Positions 8,973 through 20,023 of a DNA stretch of 64,000 bases are shown piece by piece. The translations under genes were made by a program, and so were the position numbers. The stretch is from Jannaschia sp. GRR-S6-38 (GTDB taxonomy: Bacteria > Pseudomonadota > Alphaproteobacteria > Rhodobacterales > Rhodobacteraceae). Position 1 is the first letter of the stretch. Each line of letters begins with the position of its first letter. The stretch spans positions 3,059,501-3,123,500 of the forward strand of contig NZ_CP122537.1 in assembly GCF_029853695.1 (NCBI RefSeq), read 5' to 3'. Below the pieces are notes generated by a model. The model saw only the letters and a list, made by a program, of their open reading frames with translations. It was not told the DNA's origin and ran no database searches.

Positions 8973-9998
8973 ATGGGCGAGACACCGAAGCTCCGCCGGG
9001 GATGGACCACCGGCGCCTGCGCCACCGCCGCCTGCAAGGCGGCGCTCGAAGGGCTGTGGGGCGCGGGCGTGCCGGAGCGGGTCTCGATCACGCTGCCGAA
9101 GGGCGAGACGCCCGAATTCGCGGTCGTGGGCGGCGCGGTTGGCGACGGCTGGGCCGAGGCGGGGGTGATCAAGGACGCGGGCGACGACCCCGACGTGACC
9201 CATGGCGCGACGATCCGCGTGCGGGTCGCGGCCTCCGCTGGCGGCGTCCTGTTCCGCGCGGGCGAAGGGGTGGGGCGCGTGACCAAGCCCGGCCTGCCCA
9301 TCGCGGTGGGCGAGCCCGCGATCAACCCGGTCCCGCGCGCCATGATGGACGAGATCGTGGCCGAGGTCGCCGCCCGGCACGCGCGCCGCCCCGATATCGA
9401 GATCACCGTCAGCATCCCCGGCGGGGCCGAAATCGCGGAGCGCACCTGGAATCCCCGGCTGGGCATCGCGGGCGGGCTGTCGATCCTCGGGACGACGGGG
9501 ATCGTCCGGCCGTTCTCCTGCGCGGCCTGGATCGCGTCGATCCACCGGGGCGTGGACGTGGCCCGCGCGAGTGGGCTGACCCATGTCGCGGGCTGCACCG
9601 GCGCCACCTCCGAGCGGGTGGTCCAGGCGCTGCACGGGCTGCCCGACCACGCGATGCTGGACATGGGCGATTTCGCGGGCGGGATGCTGAAATACCTCGC
9701 CCGGCACCCGATCCCGCGCGTCACCGTGGGCGGCGGGATCGGCAAGCTGACGAAGCTGGCGCAGGGCGCGATGGACCTGCATTCGGCCCGCAGCCAGGTG
9801 GATTTCGCCGCGCTCTCGGACTGGGCGGGCCAGGATCTGACGGGCTGCAACACCGCGCTCGAGGCCGTTACCCGCGCGCCCGGGCTGGCCCCCATCGTGG
9901 CCGCACGCGCCCGCGCCCGCATCCGCGAGGTGATCGACGCCGAGGTCGACGTGGTCGTGATCGACCGGGCGGGCACCGTGCTGGCCCATGCCGGCTGA
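8973..9998 (+). CDS. cbiD: Cobalt-precorrin-5B (C1)-methyltransferase CbiD
   Basis: CbiD methylates C-1 of the corrin ring during ring contraction and was described from the anaerobic cobalamin route. The 341-residue protein begins LRRGWTTGACATAACKAAL, the family hallmark, and includes the glycine-rich GRVTKPGLPIAVGEPAINPVPR region, GIAGGLSILGTTGIV and VGGGIGKLTKLAQG. An alternative ATG at 8961 would add four residues. It starts a plus-strand run (cbiD-cobK-glycosylase-esterase) in which each gene overlaps the next. CbiD beside the cobalamin genes named in aerobic organisms points to a hybrid C-1 step, with CbiD standing in for CobF; that is inference. Confidence 0.9.
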   Translation: MGETPKLRRGWTTGACATAACKAALEGLWGAGVPERVSITLPKGETPEFAVVGGAVGDGWAEAGVIKDAGDDPDVTHGATIRVRVAASAGGVLFRAGEGVGRVTKPGLPIAVGEPAINPVPRAMMDEIVAEVAARHARRPDIEITVSIPGGAEIAERTWNPRLGIAGGLSILGTTGIVRPFSCAAWIASIHRGVDVARASGLTHVAGCTGATSERVVQALHGLPDHAMLDMGDFAGGMLKYLARHPIPRVTVGGGIGKLTKLAQGAMDLHSARSQVDFAALSDWAGQDLTGCNTALEAVTRAPGLAPIVAARARARIREVIDAEVDVVVIDRAGTVLAHAG

Positions 9999-10710
9999 GC
10001 GCGGCCACGTCCTCGTGCTGGCCGGAACGCGCGAGGCGCGGGCGGTGCTGGCGCGCGCCGCCGGGCTGCCGGTTCTGGCCTCGCTGGCCGGGCGCACCGC
10101 CGCACCCGCCGATCTGGGCGTGCCCACGCGCGTCGGCGGCTTCGGCGGCGAGGACGGTTTCCGCGCGGCGCTGGGCGCGGCGCGGGCGGTGCTGGATGCG
10201 ACCCATCCCTTCGCGCAGGCGATGACGGCGCGGGCCGTGCGGCTCTGCGCCGAGACCGGAACGCCCTATTTGCGGCTCTCCCGCCCGCCCTGGCCCCTTG
10301 CACCGCATTGGACCGCGCATCCCGACGCGGCGCGCTGCGCCGCCGCCCTGCCGGCCGGCGCGCGCGTGTTACTGGCCACTGGGCCGGGATCGGTCGCGCC
10401 ATTCCTCGGCCGCGGGCTGCACCTGATCTGCCGGCGCGTCGATCCGGCGCCCGCGCAGCCGGGCGTGACGTGGCTCACCGGGCTGCCCGGCGCCATCGCC
10501 GCCGAGACGGCGCTCATGCGCGAGCACGCGATCACCCATCTCGTCGCCAAGAACGCGGGCGGCGACCGCGCGAAGCTGGACGCGGCCGACACGCTCGGGG
10601 TAGCCGTCCACCTGATCGACAGACCGCCCCCGCCGGGGGGAGAGGAGACGCATGACATCGACCACGCCCTCGCCTTCCTCCGCCGGCATGCGGATCGAGA
10701 CCGAGGCTGA
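9988..10710 (+). CDS. cobK: Precorrin-6A reductase
   Basis: The enzyme is a predicted NADPH-dependent reductase that converts precorrin-6A to precorrin-6B. The 240-residue protein has the CobK/CbiJ signatures: the N-terminal VLVLAGTREARAVL, VLDATHPFAQAMTARAVRLC with the PYLRLSRPPW stretch, the central LLATGPGSVAPF, and the C-terminal LVAKNAGG. The start overlaps the end of cbiD by 11 bp, which suggests coupled translation. The 3' end overlaps the next gene by 59 bp, an unusually long overlap; the C-terminus still reads like the family (HDIDHALAFLRRHA). Confidence 0.9.
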   Translation: MPAERGHVLVLAGTREARAVLARAAGLPVLASLAGRTAAPADLGVPTRVGGFGGEDGFRAALGAARAVLDATHPFAQAMTARAVRLCAETGTPYLRLSRPPWPLAPHWTAHPDAARCAAALPAGARVLLATGPGSVAPFLGRGLHLICRRVDPAPAQPGVTWLTGLPGAIAAETALMREHAITHLVAKNAGGDRAKLDAADTLGVAVHLIDRPPPPGGEETHDIDHALAFLRRHADRDRG

Positions 10711-11308
10711 CGTCGCCCGCGGGGCCGAGTGGCTGGCCGCGGCCGAGCCGCGCTTCGCCCGCGCACTCGAGGTGACGGGCCCGCTGCCGCTGCGGCGGCG
10801 CGGCGACGGCTATCCGGCGCTTCTGAACGCCATCGTCAGCCAGCAGGTCAGCGTCGCCGCCGCGCGCGCCATCCTCGCGCGCTGCGAGGCGGCGGGGCTG
10901 CACGAGCCCGAGACCGCGCTGCGGCTCGAAGACGAGGCGATGCGCGCCTGCGGGCTCAGCCGCCAGAAGGTCCGCTACCTGCGGGCGCTGGCGGAAGCGG
11001 GGATCGATTTCGACGCCCTGCGCGACGCGCCCACCGAGGAGGTCGTCGCCACGCTGGTCGAGGTGCCCGGGATCGGGCGCTGGACGGCCGAGATCTACGC
11101 CATGTTCTCGCTGGGCCATGCCGATGTCTTCGCGCCCAACGATCTGGCGCTGCAGGAATCGGCCCGTATCCTGTTCGAGCTGCCCGACCGCCCGAAGGAG
11201 CGCGCGCTGCGCGAGATGGCCGAGGCCTGGTCGCCCTGGCGTGCGGTTGCGGCGCGGCTTTTGTGGTCCTACTACCGCGTGGCCAAGGAACGGGAGGGCA
11301 TCGCGTGA
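10652..11308 (+). CDS. DNA-3-methyladenine glycosylase II-type (AlkA/HhH-GPD)
   Basis: This is a predicted base-excision repair glycosylase that removes alkylated purines. The 218-residue protein carries the HhH-GPD fold: LLNAIVSQQVSVAAARAIL, then the helix-hairpin-helix LVEVPGIGRWTAEIYAM (about residues 135-151), and the catalytic Asp in DVFAPNDLAL (about D164). The ATG at 10652 has a very good GAGGAG site five bases upstream inside cobK; an internal ATG at 10688 would avoid most of the overlap but has no such site. The downstream esterase starts within its stop codon. A DNA-repair gene in a cobalamin operon is probably just a transcriptional neighbour. Confidence 0.87.
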   Translation: MTSTTPSPSSAGMRIETEADVARGAEWLAAAEPRFARALEVTGPLPLRRRGDGYPALLNAIVSQQVSVAAARAILARCEAAGLHEPETALRLEDEAMRACGLSRQKVRYLRALAEAGIDFDALRDAPTEEVVATLVEVPGIGRWTAEIYAMFSLGHADVFAPNDLALQESARILFELPDRPKERALREMAEAWSPWRAVAARLLWSYYRVAKEREGIA

Positions 11309-11964
11309 CGCTGAGACATGAACGGCGGGGGCCGGAGGCGCCCAAGCGGCTGGTGGTGTTCCTGCACGGCTACGGCGCCAATGCCGCCGACCTGATCGGG
11401 CTCGCCGATCCGCTGATGCCGCATCTGCCCGACACGGCCTTCCTGTCGCCCGATGCGCCCGAGGCGCTGCCCGGTCTGCCCGGCGGGTTTCAGTGGTTCC
11501 CGATCCCCTGGATCGACGGCTCCTCCGAGGAGGCGGCGGAGCAGGGGATGGACCGCGCGGTCGCCGACCTGACCGCCTGGCTGGACGAGGTCATGGCGGC
11601 CGAGGGCGTCTCGCAGGCCGAGACGGTGCTCTTCGGCTTCAGCCAGGGCACGATGATGGCGCTGCATGTCGGCCCGCGCAGCACACCCGGCTATGCCGGC
11701 CTCGTCTGCTTCTCGGGGCGGTTGCTCAAGCCCGAGGAGCTGACCGAGGAGGCCGCGACCAAACCGCCCGTCCTGCTCGTGCATGGCGACCAGGACGAGG
11801 TCGTGCCGGTCCAGTCGCTGCCCCATGCCGCCGAGGCGCTGGAGGCCGCGGGGTTCGAGCAGGTCTATGCCCATGTGATGAAGGGCACCGGCCACGGCAT
11901 CGCGCCCGACGGGCTGCAGGTCGCGCTGGCCTTCCTGCGCGACGTCTTCGGGATCGAGACCTGA
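11305..11964 (+). CDS. Alpha/beta-hydrolase carboxylesterase (phospholipase/carboxylesterase family)
   Basis: This is a predicted cytoplasmic esterase of 219 residues in the Abhydrolase_2 family. The oxyanion-hole motif VVFLHGYGANAADL is near the N-terminus. The catalytic triad is visible as Ser113 in GFSQG, Asp164 in HGDQDEVVP and His197 in GTGHGI. The start is GTG at 11305, overlapping the stop of the glycosylase gene (GTGA), with GGGAGG seven bases upstream, so translational coupling is likely. The natural substrate cannot be read from the sequence; small acyl esters or lysophospholipids are usual for the family. Confidence 0.87.
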   Translation: MTLRHERRGPEAPKRLVVFLHGYGANAADLIGLADPLMPHLPDTAFLSPDAPEALPGLPGGFQWFPIPWIDGSSEEAAEQGMDRAVADLTAWLDEVMAAEGVSQAETVLFGFSQGTMMALHVGPRSTPGYAGLVCFSGRLLKPEELTEEAATKPPVLLVHGDQDEVVPVQSLPHAAEALEAAGFEQVYAHVMKGTGHGIAPDGLQVALAFLRDVFGIET

Positions 11965-12034
11965 GCGGCGCCCGGCGCGGCGGGCCGCGCCGCCACCGGC
12001 TTTCACCCGCCTTCGCCCGGCAGCATCTTGAGGC

Positions 12035-12062
12035 TTGCCTGCGGTCCTTCCCCATATATAGT
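12035..12062 (+). promoter_or_regulatory. Candidate sigma-70 promoter for the HNH gene
   Basis: A -35-like TTGCCT (12035-12040) and a -10-like TATAGT (12057-12062) are separated by 16 bp, 65 bp upstream of the HNH endonuclease start. The region is AT-rich compared with its surroundings (CATATATAG). Confidence 0.45.
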
Positions 12063-12126
12063 CCGGCTTAGAGGGCCGCGCGCCCGAGGGCCGGGCGGGC
12101 CGCTCTCCGATCAGGGAAGCGACCGG

Positions 12127-12732
12127 ATGAACGCCTTGACCGAAGCCGACCAGACCGATTTCCGGACCGAGTTCACGCGCGACCCGGCGGGGCTGAAGCA
12201 TTTCCCCGCCCTGGTGCTGAACGCCGATTACCGTCCGCTCAGCTATTACCCGCTGTCGCTCTGGCCGTGGCAGGACGCGGTGAAGGCGGCCTTCCTCGAC
12301 CGCGTGACCATCGTCAGCGAATACGAGGAGGTGGTGCGCTCGCCCTCGATGACGATCCGCATCCCCTCCGTCGTGGTGCTGAAGGATTACGTCGCCCCGC
12401 AGAAGCGCGTGGCCTTCACGCGGTTCAACCTGTTCCTTCGCGACGAGTTCTGCTGCCAGTATTGCGGCTCGAAGGGCGACCTGACCTTCGACCATGTCGT
12501 GCCGCGCGCGCGGGGCGGGATCACCAGCTGGGAAAACGTCGTCGCCGCCTGCGGGCGTTGCAACCTCAGGAAGGGGTCGCGCTCGCTCAAGCAGGTGGGC
12601 TTCCACCTGCGCAAGCCGCCGCGCCAGCCGGGCCCGGGCGAGCTGATGAACATGGGCCGGAAATTCCCGCCAAACTACCTGCACGAAAGCTGGATGGACT
12701 TCCTCTACTGGGATGCCGAACTGGAGGCCTGA
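12127..12732 (+). CDS. HNH endonuclease family protein
   Basis: This 201-residue protein has a C-terminal HNH nuclease domain (about residues 95-170). A zinc-binding CCQYCG pair is followed by LTFDHVVPRARGG, containing the D-H of the active site, then ENVVAACGRCNLRKGSR, which supplies the second CxxC and the Asn. The N-terminal part (ALVLNADYRPLSYYPLSLWP) is typical of the conserved chromosomal HNH proteins of Alphaproteobacteria, which are not tied to restriction systems or phages. Its cellular role is not known to me. The ATG at 12127 follows a GGGAAG site. Its last 28 bases overlap the convergent next gene. Confidence 0.85.
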   Translation: MNALTEADQTDFRTEFTRDPAGLKHFPALVLNADYRPLSYYPLSLWPWQDAVKAAFLDRVTIVSEYEEVVRSPSMTIRIPSVVVLKDYVAPQKRVAFTRFNLFLRDEFCCQYCGSKGDLTFDHVVPRARGGITSWENVVAACGRCNLRKGSRSLKQVGFHLRKPPRQPGPGELMNMGRKFPPNYLHESWMDFLYWDAELEA

Positions 12733-13199
12733 CGCCGCGCGCCCGCGCGCAGCGTGTCGAGCGCGAAGCGATCCTCGGCCCGGAATGCGATGAGCAGCAG
12801 GCAGGCCGCGAAGGTGATGCTGGTCGGATAGAAGACGTGGCTGTTGAACACGATCCGGTCCACGCCCGTCACCCACCACCGGAACGGATCGACGATCGCC
12901 CACCAGACCCCGGCGGCCGTGATGCCGTTGATGACGGCCTGCAACGGCAGCGCCACCGAACGGAACAGCCCCAGCACGCAGAGCCCGCCGATCGCGACCT
13001 CGGCCCCGCCGGTCAGCAGGCCGATCGTCGCCGCCGCGCCGTCCGAGAGCTCAAACGCGCGGCGGACGAAGAGCGGGGCGGAGCCCGACACGATCTTGTC
13101 GAGCCCGAACCAGATGAGCAGGAAGCCGGTCGTGACGCGCAACAGAACCAGGCTGAGCCGGCGCGAGAGCGGCGCCGTCGTGGCGGCGGACAGGGACAT
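12705..13199 (-). CDS. DoxX-like four-helix membrane protein
   Basis: This is a predicted inner-membrane protein of 164 residues with about four hydrophobic helices (roughly 15-35, 53-75, 80-100, 122-142). The helix-1 sequence LLRVTTGFLLIWFGLDKIVSG resembles the DoxX/DUF417 family start, where an Arg-rich N-terminus leads into a helix ending in a conserved small loop. Function is unknown; family members are loosely linked to redox or respiratory functions. The 3' end overlaps the HNH gene on the other strand. Confidence 0.7.
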   Translation of the reverse strand: MSLSAATTAPLSRRLSLVLLRVTTGFLLIWFGLDKIVSGSAPLFVRRAFELSDGAAATIGLLTGGAEVAIGGLCVLGLFRSVALPLQAVINGITAAGVWWAIVDPFRWWVTGVDRIVFNSHVFYPTSITFAACLLLIAFRAEDRFALDTLRAGARRQASSSASQ

Positions 13200-13261
13200 C
13201 GGCGGGGAACTCCTGCGGGGACGGGCCCGACTATTCTAGCGCCGCGCCGGGCGATCCGTCG

Positions 13262-14506
13262 TCACGATCCCGTGCCGTTCAACCGCGCGGCCAGCGGCGC
13301 GACCGTCAGGCCCTGCACGATGATCGAGAACAGCACGACCATATAGGTCGCGGTCAGCATCACCGGCGTCCATTCGCCCTCCGGCAGCGACAGGACCAGC
13401 GCGACCGAGATGCCGCCCTTCAGCCCGCCCCAGGTCATGATCCGCGTCAGCCCGGCCTCGAAATCGCGCCCGAAGGGACGCAGCAGCGTGACCGGCACGA
13501 TCACGGCGGCGAAGCGCGCCAGCAGGTGCAGCAGGATCGCGGCGAGACCGGCCAGGAGGTAGCTCGCGTCGAAGGCCACGGCGAAGACCTCGACGCCGAT
13601 CAGCAGGAAGAGGACGGCGTTTAGGATCTCGTCGATCAGCGTCCAGAACGTGTCGACATGGGCGCGGGTCGCCTTGGACATCCCGTATTTCGTGCCGACA
13701 TCGCCGATCAGCAGCCCGGCCACCACCGCCATGATCGGGGCCGAGACATGCAGCCAGAGGCTGAGCTGGTAGCCGCCGAAGGCCAGGGCCAGCGTGATCA
13801 GCACCTCGATCGGCGGGTCGTCGATGCGGCGCATGACGCGGAAGGCCACGAAGCCGAGCGCCGCCCCCAGCGCGGCGCCGCCGAACGCCTCCTGCGCGAA
13901 CAGGGTCGCCGCGCCCGAGAGCCCCCGGCCATGATCGTCGCCCGCGGGATAGGCCAGCCCGACCAGTACCAGGAAGACGACATAGCCCACGCCGTCGTTG
14001 AAGAGCGATTCGCCCGCGATCTTGGTCTCCAGCGTCTTGGGCAGTTTCGCCGCGCGCAGCACGCCCAGCACGGCGACCGGGTCGGTGGGCGAGATCAGCG
14101 CCCCGAAGACCAGCGCGATCAGCAGCGGCGCGCCGGTGATCCAGGAAAAGCCCACCCCGGCGATAGCGGTCGACAGCGCCACCCCGATCGTCGCCATCAG
14201 CAGGACGAGCGGCCATTCGCGCTTGAGATCGGCCAGCTTCACATGCAGCGCGCCCGCGAAGAGCAGAAGGCCCAGCATCCCCTCGAGCAGCGTCTCCGAG
14301 AATTCGAACTCCAGGACGACGGTGCGGACTTCGCCGGCGACCCCGAGGCCCGGCAGGAGAATATCAAGCACCATGATCGCGAAGGAGGCGGCCAGGGCCA
14401 CGACCAGGATTCCGATGGCCGAGGGCAGGCGCAGCACCAGCGCGTTCACTGCGCCGAAGCCGGCGGCGAGCACCAGGAGGAGGGAGGCGAGGGCGAGAAG
14501 GTCCAT
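13262..14506 (-). CDS. Na+(K+)/H+ antiporter of the CPA1 family
   Basis: This is a predicted inner-membrane cation/proton antiporter of 414 residues with about twelve helices. The hallmarks of CPA1 exchangers are present: FGALISPTDPVAVLG (substrate-binding Asp and unwound helix), the GESLFNDGVGYVVF segment with the conserved Glu-Asn-Asp, and GGLKGGISVALVLSLP in helix 10-11. There is no large C-terminal cytoplasmic tail. The start MDLLALASLLLVLAA at 14506 leads straight into helix 1. It lies 4 bp after the cupin stop, so the genes are probably cotranscribed. Its role would be pH and salt homeostasis. Confidence 0.88.
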   Translation of the reverse strand: MDLLALASLLLVLAAGFGAVNALVLRLPSAIGILVVALAASFAIMVLDILLPGLGVAGEVRTVVLEFEFSETLLEGMLGLLLFAGALHVKLADLKREWPLVLLMATIGVALSTAIAGVGFSWITGAPLLIALVFGALISPTDPVAVLGVLRAAKLPKTLETKIAGESLFNDGVGYVVFLVLVGLAYPAGDDHGRGLSGAATLFAQEAFGGAALGAALGFVAFRVMRRIDDPPIEVLITLALAFGGYQLSLWLHVSAPIMAVVAGLLIGDVGTKYGMSKATRAHVDTFWTLIDEILNAVLFLLIGVEVFAVAFDASYLLAGLAAILLHLLARFAAVIVPVTLLRPFGRDFEAGLTRIMTWGGLKGGISVALVLSLPEGEWTPVMLTATYMVVLFSIIVQGLTVAPLAARLNGTGS

Positions 14507-14510
14507 GCGC

Positions 14511-14939
14511 TCAAGGCCCCGGCGGGATGTCGAAGCCCGGCGCGGCAAGCTCGAACCCGTCGAAGCGGAAGCCCGGCGCCACGGCGCAGCTGACCAGCGT
14601 CCAGGCGCCGGTCGTGCGCGCGGCCTGCCAGTGGCCCGCGGGGACGAAGCCCTGCAGCGCCTGCCGCTCGAGATCGGGGCCGAGGACGAGGGCCCGGGCC
14701 GGGCCCAGATCGTCGGGCGAGACCGACAGGACCAGCGGTGCGCCGGAATGCCAGAACCACATCTCGTCGGCATCCACGCGGTGCCAGTGGCTGGCCTCGC
14801 CCTCCTTGAGCAGGAAATGGATCGCGGTGGCGGCGGGCCGGTCGCTCCCGGGCGCGTCGGAGGCGAAGGTCTGGCGGTACCAGCCGCCCACGGGATGCGG
14901 CGCGAGCCCCAGCATGGCGATGATGTCGTCGGCGGTCAT
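14511..14939 (-). CDS. Cupin, DUF985 family
   Basis: This 142-residue protein is a single cupin beta-barrel of the DUF985 (Cupin_5) family. It opens with DIIAMLGLAPHPVGGWYRQTF. Next come AIHFLLKEGEASHWHRVDADEMWFWHSG, with its clustered His residues, and a VSCAVAPGFRFDGFELA ending. Similar cupins have been compared to sugar isomerases and epimerases, but the substrate is unknown. The start overlaps the last bases of the upstream EamA gene (ATGA overlap) and the stop lies 4 bp before the antiporter, so it is the middle of a three-gene unit. Confidence 0.82.
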   Translation of the reverse strand: MTADDIIAMLGLAPHPVGGWYRQTFASDAPGSDRPAATAIHFLLKEGEASHWHRVDADEMWFWHSGAPLVLSVSPDDLGPARALVLGPDLERQALQGFVPAGHWQAARTTGAWTLVSCAVAPGFRFDGFELAAPGFDIPPGP

Positions 14940-15814
14940 GCGGCCCTCCCGCGCCAGAGGATGTAGAGCCCGGTTGCCACGGTCACGCCGATCCCCGCCA
15001 GCGCCAGCCCGTTGGGCCAGTCGCCGAAGATCGCCAGCCCGATCAGCGCGGCCATCGGGATCTCGAGATATTGCATCGGCGCGAGCGTGGCCGAAGGGGC
15101 GAAGCGCAGCGACCAGGTCATCAGCAGATGCGCGCAGGTCCCCGCGATGCCCATCGCCAGCAGGATGGGCAGGTGGCCCGCGACGGGACGCAGCGCGAAC
15201 GGCCCGGCATCGGGCAGGAGGAGGTAGACGGCCGCGAGGCCCGCCAGGGCCATCAGCCCCGAGGTCGCCTGCATCGGCATCGGCTCGGCCTCGGCCGACA
15301 GGCGGCGGGTGACCAGCATGAAGGCGGCGAAGACGAAGGCCACGGCCAGCGGGTAGAGGACGGCCCAGCCGACCTCCCGGAAGGAGGGCTGCATCACCAT
15401 CAGCGTGCCGACGAAGCCCACCGCGCAAGCCGCCATCCGCCGCGGGCCCACCGTTTCGCCCAGGATCCAGTGGCCCATCAGCAGCAGGATGAAGGGCATC
15501 ACGAAGGCGATGGCGATGGCATCGGCCAGCGGCAGGTAGGTCAGGCCCTTGGTCATCAGCCAGATGCCCGCGATCTGCAGAAGCGTCCGCGTCAAGGTCA
15601 GGCCCCAGCCCAACCGCGACATCCGCCAGGATTGCCCGAGCACCCAGACCAGCGGCACCAGGATCGCGGCCTGCACGACGAAGCGGATCGCGACCAGTTG
15701 CAGGATCGGGAAGTCCTGCGCGGCGATCTTGCCCATCGCGTCCGAGAAGGGCGCGGTGGCGCAAAAGCCCAGCATCAGGACCATGCCCAGCGCCGGCCGG
15801 TCCAGCCGCCCCAT
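14936..15814 (-). CDS. EamA/DMT-family transporter
   Basis: This is a predicted ten-helix drug/metabolite transporter of 292 residues made of two EamA repeats. Helices start at ALGMVLMLGFCATAPFSDA and the second repeat starts near AVLYPLAVAFVFAAFMLVTRR. Family members export amino acids, nucleobases or other small metabolites; the substrate is not evident. I chose the ATG at 15814 because it precedes helix 1 directly; an upstream ATG at 15913 would add 33 polar residues and overlap the eno 3' end. It begins the EamA-cupin-antiporter unit. Confidence 0.8.
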   Translation of the reverse strand: MGRLDRPALGMVLMLGFCATAPFSDAMGKIAAQDFPILQLVAIRFVVQAAILVPLVWVLGQSWRMSRLGWGLTLTRTLLQIAGIWLMTKGLTYLPLADAIAIAFVMPFILLLMGHWILGETVGPRRMAACAVGFVGTLMVMQPSFREVGWAVLYPLAVAFVFAAFMLVTRRLSAEAEPMPMQATSGLMALAGLAAVYLLLPDAGPFALRPVAGHLPILLAMGIAGTCAHLLMTWSLRFAPSATLAPMQYLEIPMAALIGLAIFGDWPNGLALAGIGVTVATGLYILWRGRAA

Positions 15815-15884
15815 GCCCTCCGCCAGGGGCGCGACAGCGGGGGAGGGCGCGGCGGCCCGGCTGCGCCCGGATGCGGTCAGCGCC

Positions 15885-18095
<2,211 letters not shown>

Positions 18096-18506
18096 TCACT
18101 TGCGGCGCACGCCGAACAGCTCCAGCCGGTGGCCGCGCAGCTCGTAGCCCAGCCGCTCGGCGATCCGCTCCTGCAGGGCCTCGATCTCGGGATCGACGAA
18201 CTCGATCACCTCGCCGGTCTGCATGTCGATCAGGTGGTCGTGATGCTCACGCTCGGCATCCTCCCAGCGGGCGCGCCCGTCGCCGAACTCGCGCCGCTCC
18301 AGGATGCCCGCCTCCTCGAACAGGTTCACGGTGCGATAGACCGTGGCCACCGAGATCGAGGCGTCGCGCGCGGCCGCGCGGGCGTGGATCGCCTCGACAT
18401 CCGGGTGATCGGGCGAATCCTCCAGCACCTGCGCCACGATCCTGCGCTGGCCGGTCAGGCGCAATCCGGCGGCCTCGCAGCGCTCGATGATGCTGGGCGT
18501 CGTCAT
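18096..18506 (-). CDS. Fur-family metalloregulator (Fur/Mur type)
   Basis: This is a 136-residue metal-responsive repressor. The N-terminal winged helix contains GLRLTGQRRIVAQVLED and the recognition helix SISVATVYRTVNLFEEAGIL. The dimerisation and metal-binding part has REHHDHLIDMQTGEVIEF and ends GHRLELFGVRR. The CxxC zinc-ribbon motifs of gammaproteobacterial Fur are absent; the only Cys lies near the N-terminus. This fits the alphaproteobacterial Fur/Mur group, which often responds to manganese. It is not Irr: the characteristic Irr N-terminus and haem motif are missing. It lies between selO and an EamA transporter, not next to a metal importer. Confidence 0.85.
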   Translation of the reverse strand: MTTPSIIERCEAAGLRLTGQRRIVAQVLEDSPDHPDVEAIHARAAARDASISVATVYRTVNLFEEAGILERREFGDGRARWEDAEREHHDHLIDMQTGEVIEFVDPEIEALQERIAERLGYELRGHRLELFGVRRK

Positions 18507-18542
18507 GCGACCGGGTCTAGGACGCGCGGCAGCCGGGGGCAA

Positions 18543-19931
18543 TCAGGTCCCGCAAAAGGTTCGCGTCACGCGCTCCGCGGGCGTGGCGGGGACGCGGTAG
18601 GGGGCGTTGGCCTCAGTCTCGTGCCAGGGATCCGCAAGCTGGGCGCCCAGCGCGTGGAACGGCGCCAGGTCGCCCGTCTCGGCGGCGGCGATGGCGGCCT
18701 CGACCTGGTGGTTGCGCGGGATCAGCGCGGGGTTGGCCTGGGCCATCGCATCGAAATCCGGCCCGCGGGCCCGCCAGCGCGCAAACCAGTCGTCGAAGCG
18801 GCCGCGGTTCAGGACCTGGTCGCGCGCCGCGCCCGGATCGACGCTGAGCGCGCGGAAGCTGTTGGTGAAATCGCCCTGTCCCTCGGCCAGGATCGCCAGC
18901 AGCTCCATCGCAAGCTCCATGTCGCGCAGCCCGATCTTCGCGGACATGACGTCCTCCCAAGCGGCGGTATAGAGGTCGCGGAACCCCTCCAGCACCTCCG
19001 TCGCCTCCGCCACGGCAGCCTCGCGCGCGCCCATCAGCGGCAGCAGCGCCGTGGCCAGCTGCGCGAGGTTCCACAGCGCGATGTCGGGCTGCTTTGACCA
19101 GGCATAGCGCCCGAACTGGTCGATCGAGCTGAAGACGGTGTCGGGGTGATAGGCCTCCATGTAGGCGCAGGGCCCGTAATCGATGGTCTCGCCCGAGATC
19201 GTCATGTTGTCGGTGTTCATCACGCCGTGCACGAAGCCCAGGCCCATCCATTGCGCGACGAGCCTCGCCTGCTTTTCCATCACCGCGCGCAACAGGCCCA
19301 TCGGTCCGTCGGCGCCCGGCGCGTGGCGGGCGATGGCGTGGTCCAGCAGGGACCCCAGCGCTTCGGTGTCGTCGCGCGCGGCGAAGACCTGGAAGGTGCC
19401 CACGCGGATATGGCTGGCGGCCACGCGGGTCAGCACCGCGCCGGGCAGGGGGCCCTCCTGCCGCAGCACCGTCTCGCCCGTCGTGACGGCGGCCAGCGCG
19501 CGGGTGGTGGGCACGCCCAGCGCGTGCATCGCCTCAGAGACGAGATATTCGCGGATCACCGGCCCGATCGCCGCGCGCCCGTCGCCCATCCGGCTGTAGG
19601 GCGTGGGCCCCGAGCCCTTCAGCGCGACGTCCCAGCGCCGCCCGTCCGCCACGTGCTCGCCCAGCAGGATCGCGCGCCCGTCGCCCAGTTGCGGCGACCA
19701 GCCGCCGAACTGATGCCCGGCATAGAGCTGCGCCAGCGGCACCGCCCCCTCGGGCACGCGGTTGCCCGCGAAGACCTCCGGCGCCACGCGCAGCGCCTCG
19801 GGGTCGAGCCCCATCTCGCGCGCGAGGCCTTCGTTCAGCGCGATCCAGCCGGGCGCGGCCACGGGCGTGGGCGCCATCTTCGTGTAGAAGCGCGCGGGCA
19901 GGCGGGCGTAGCTATTGTCGAAGGCGAACAT
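18543..19931 (-). CDS. selO: Protein adenylyltransferase SelO (YdiU/UPF0061)
   Basis: SelO is a pseudokinase-fold enzyme that AMPylates proteins and is linked to redox stress. The 462-residue protein contains [23 protein letters not shown], the ATP-binding [17 protein letters not shown], and [16 protein letters not shown] followed by DYGPCAYM, which hold the metal-binding Asn and Asp of the flipped active site. The C-terminus ends FCGT: a Cys three residues from the end, the position of selenocysteine in animal SelO. AGGAG lies five bases before the ATG. It is 36 bp upstream of the Fur-family gene on the same strand. Confidence 0.93.
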   Translation of the reverse strand: MFAFDNSYARLPARFYTKMAPTPVAAPGWIALNEGLAREMGLDPEALRVAPEVFAGNRVPEGAVPLAQLYAGHQFGGWSPQLGDGRAILLGEHVADGRRWDVALKGSGPTPYSRMGDGRAAIGPVIREYLVSEAMHALGVPTTRALAAVTTGETVLRQEGPLPGAVLTRVAASHIRVGTFQVFAARDDTEALGSLLDHAIARHAPGADGPMGLLRAVMEKQARLVAQWMGLGFVHGVMNTDNMTISGETIDYGPCAYMEAYHPDTVFSSIDQFGRYAWSKQPDIALWNLAQLATALLPLMGAREAAVAEATEVLEGFRDLYTAAWEDVMSAKIGLRDMELAMELLAILAEGQGDFTNSFRALSVDPGAARDQVLNRGRFDDWFARWRARGPDFDAMAQANPALIPRNHQVEAAIAAAETGDLAPFHALGAQLADPWHETEANAPYRVPATPAERVTRTFCGT

Positions 19932-20023
19932 CGCGGCTCCTGTCTCTCACTATGTCATGTAAGCGCGACCGCGCGCGATGCGACCCGTCCGGGACGGCGC
20001 GCAGACCGCCGGGGACGGGACCT

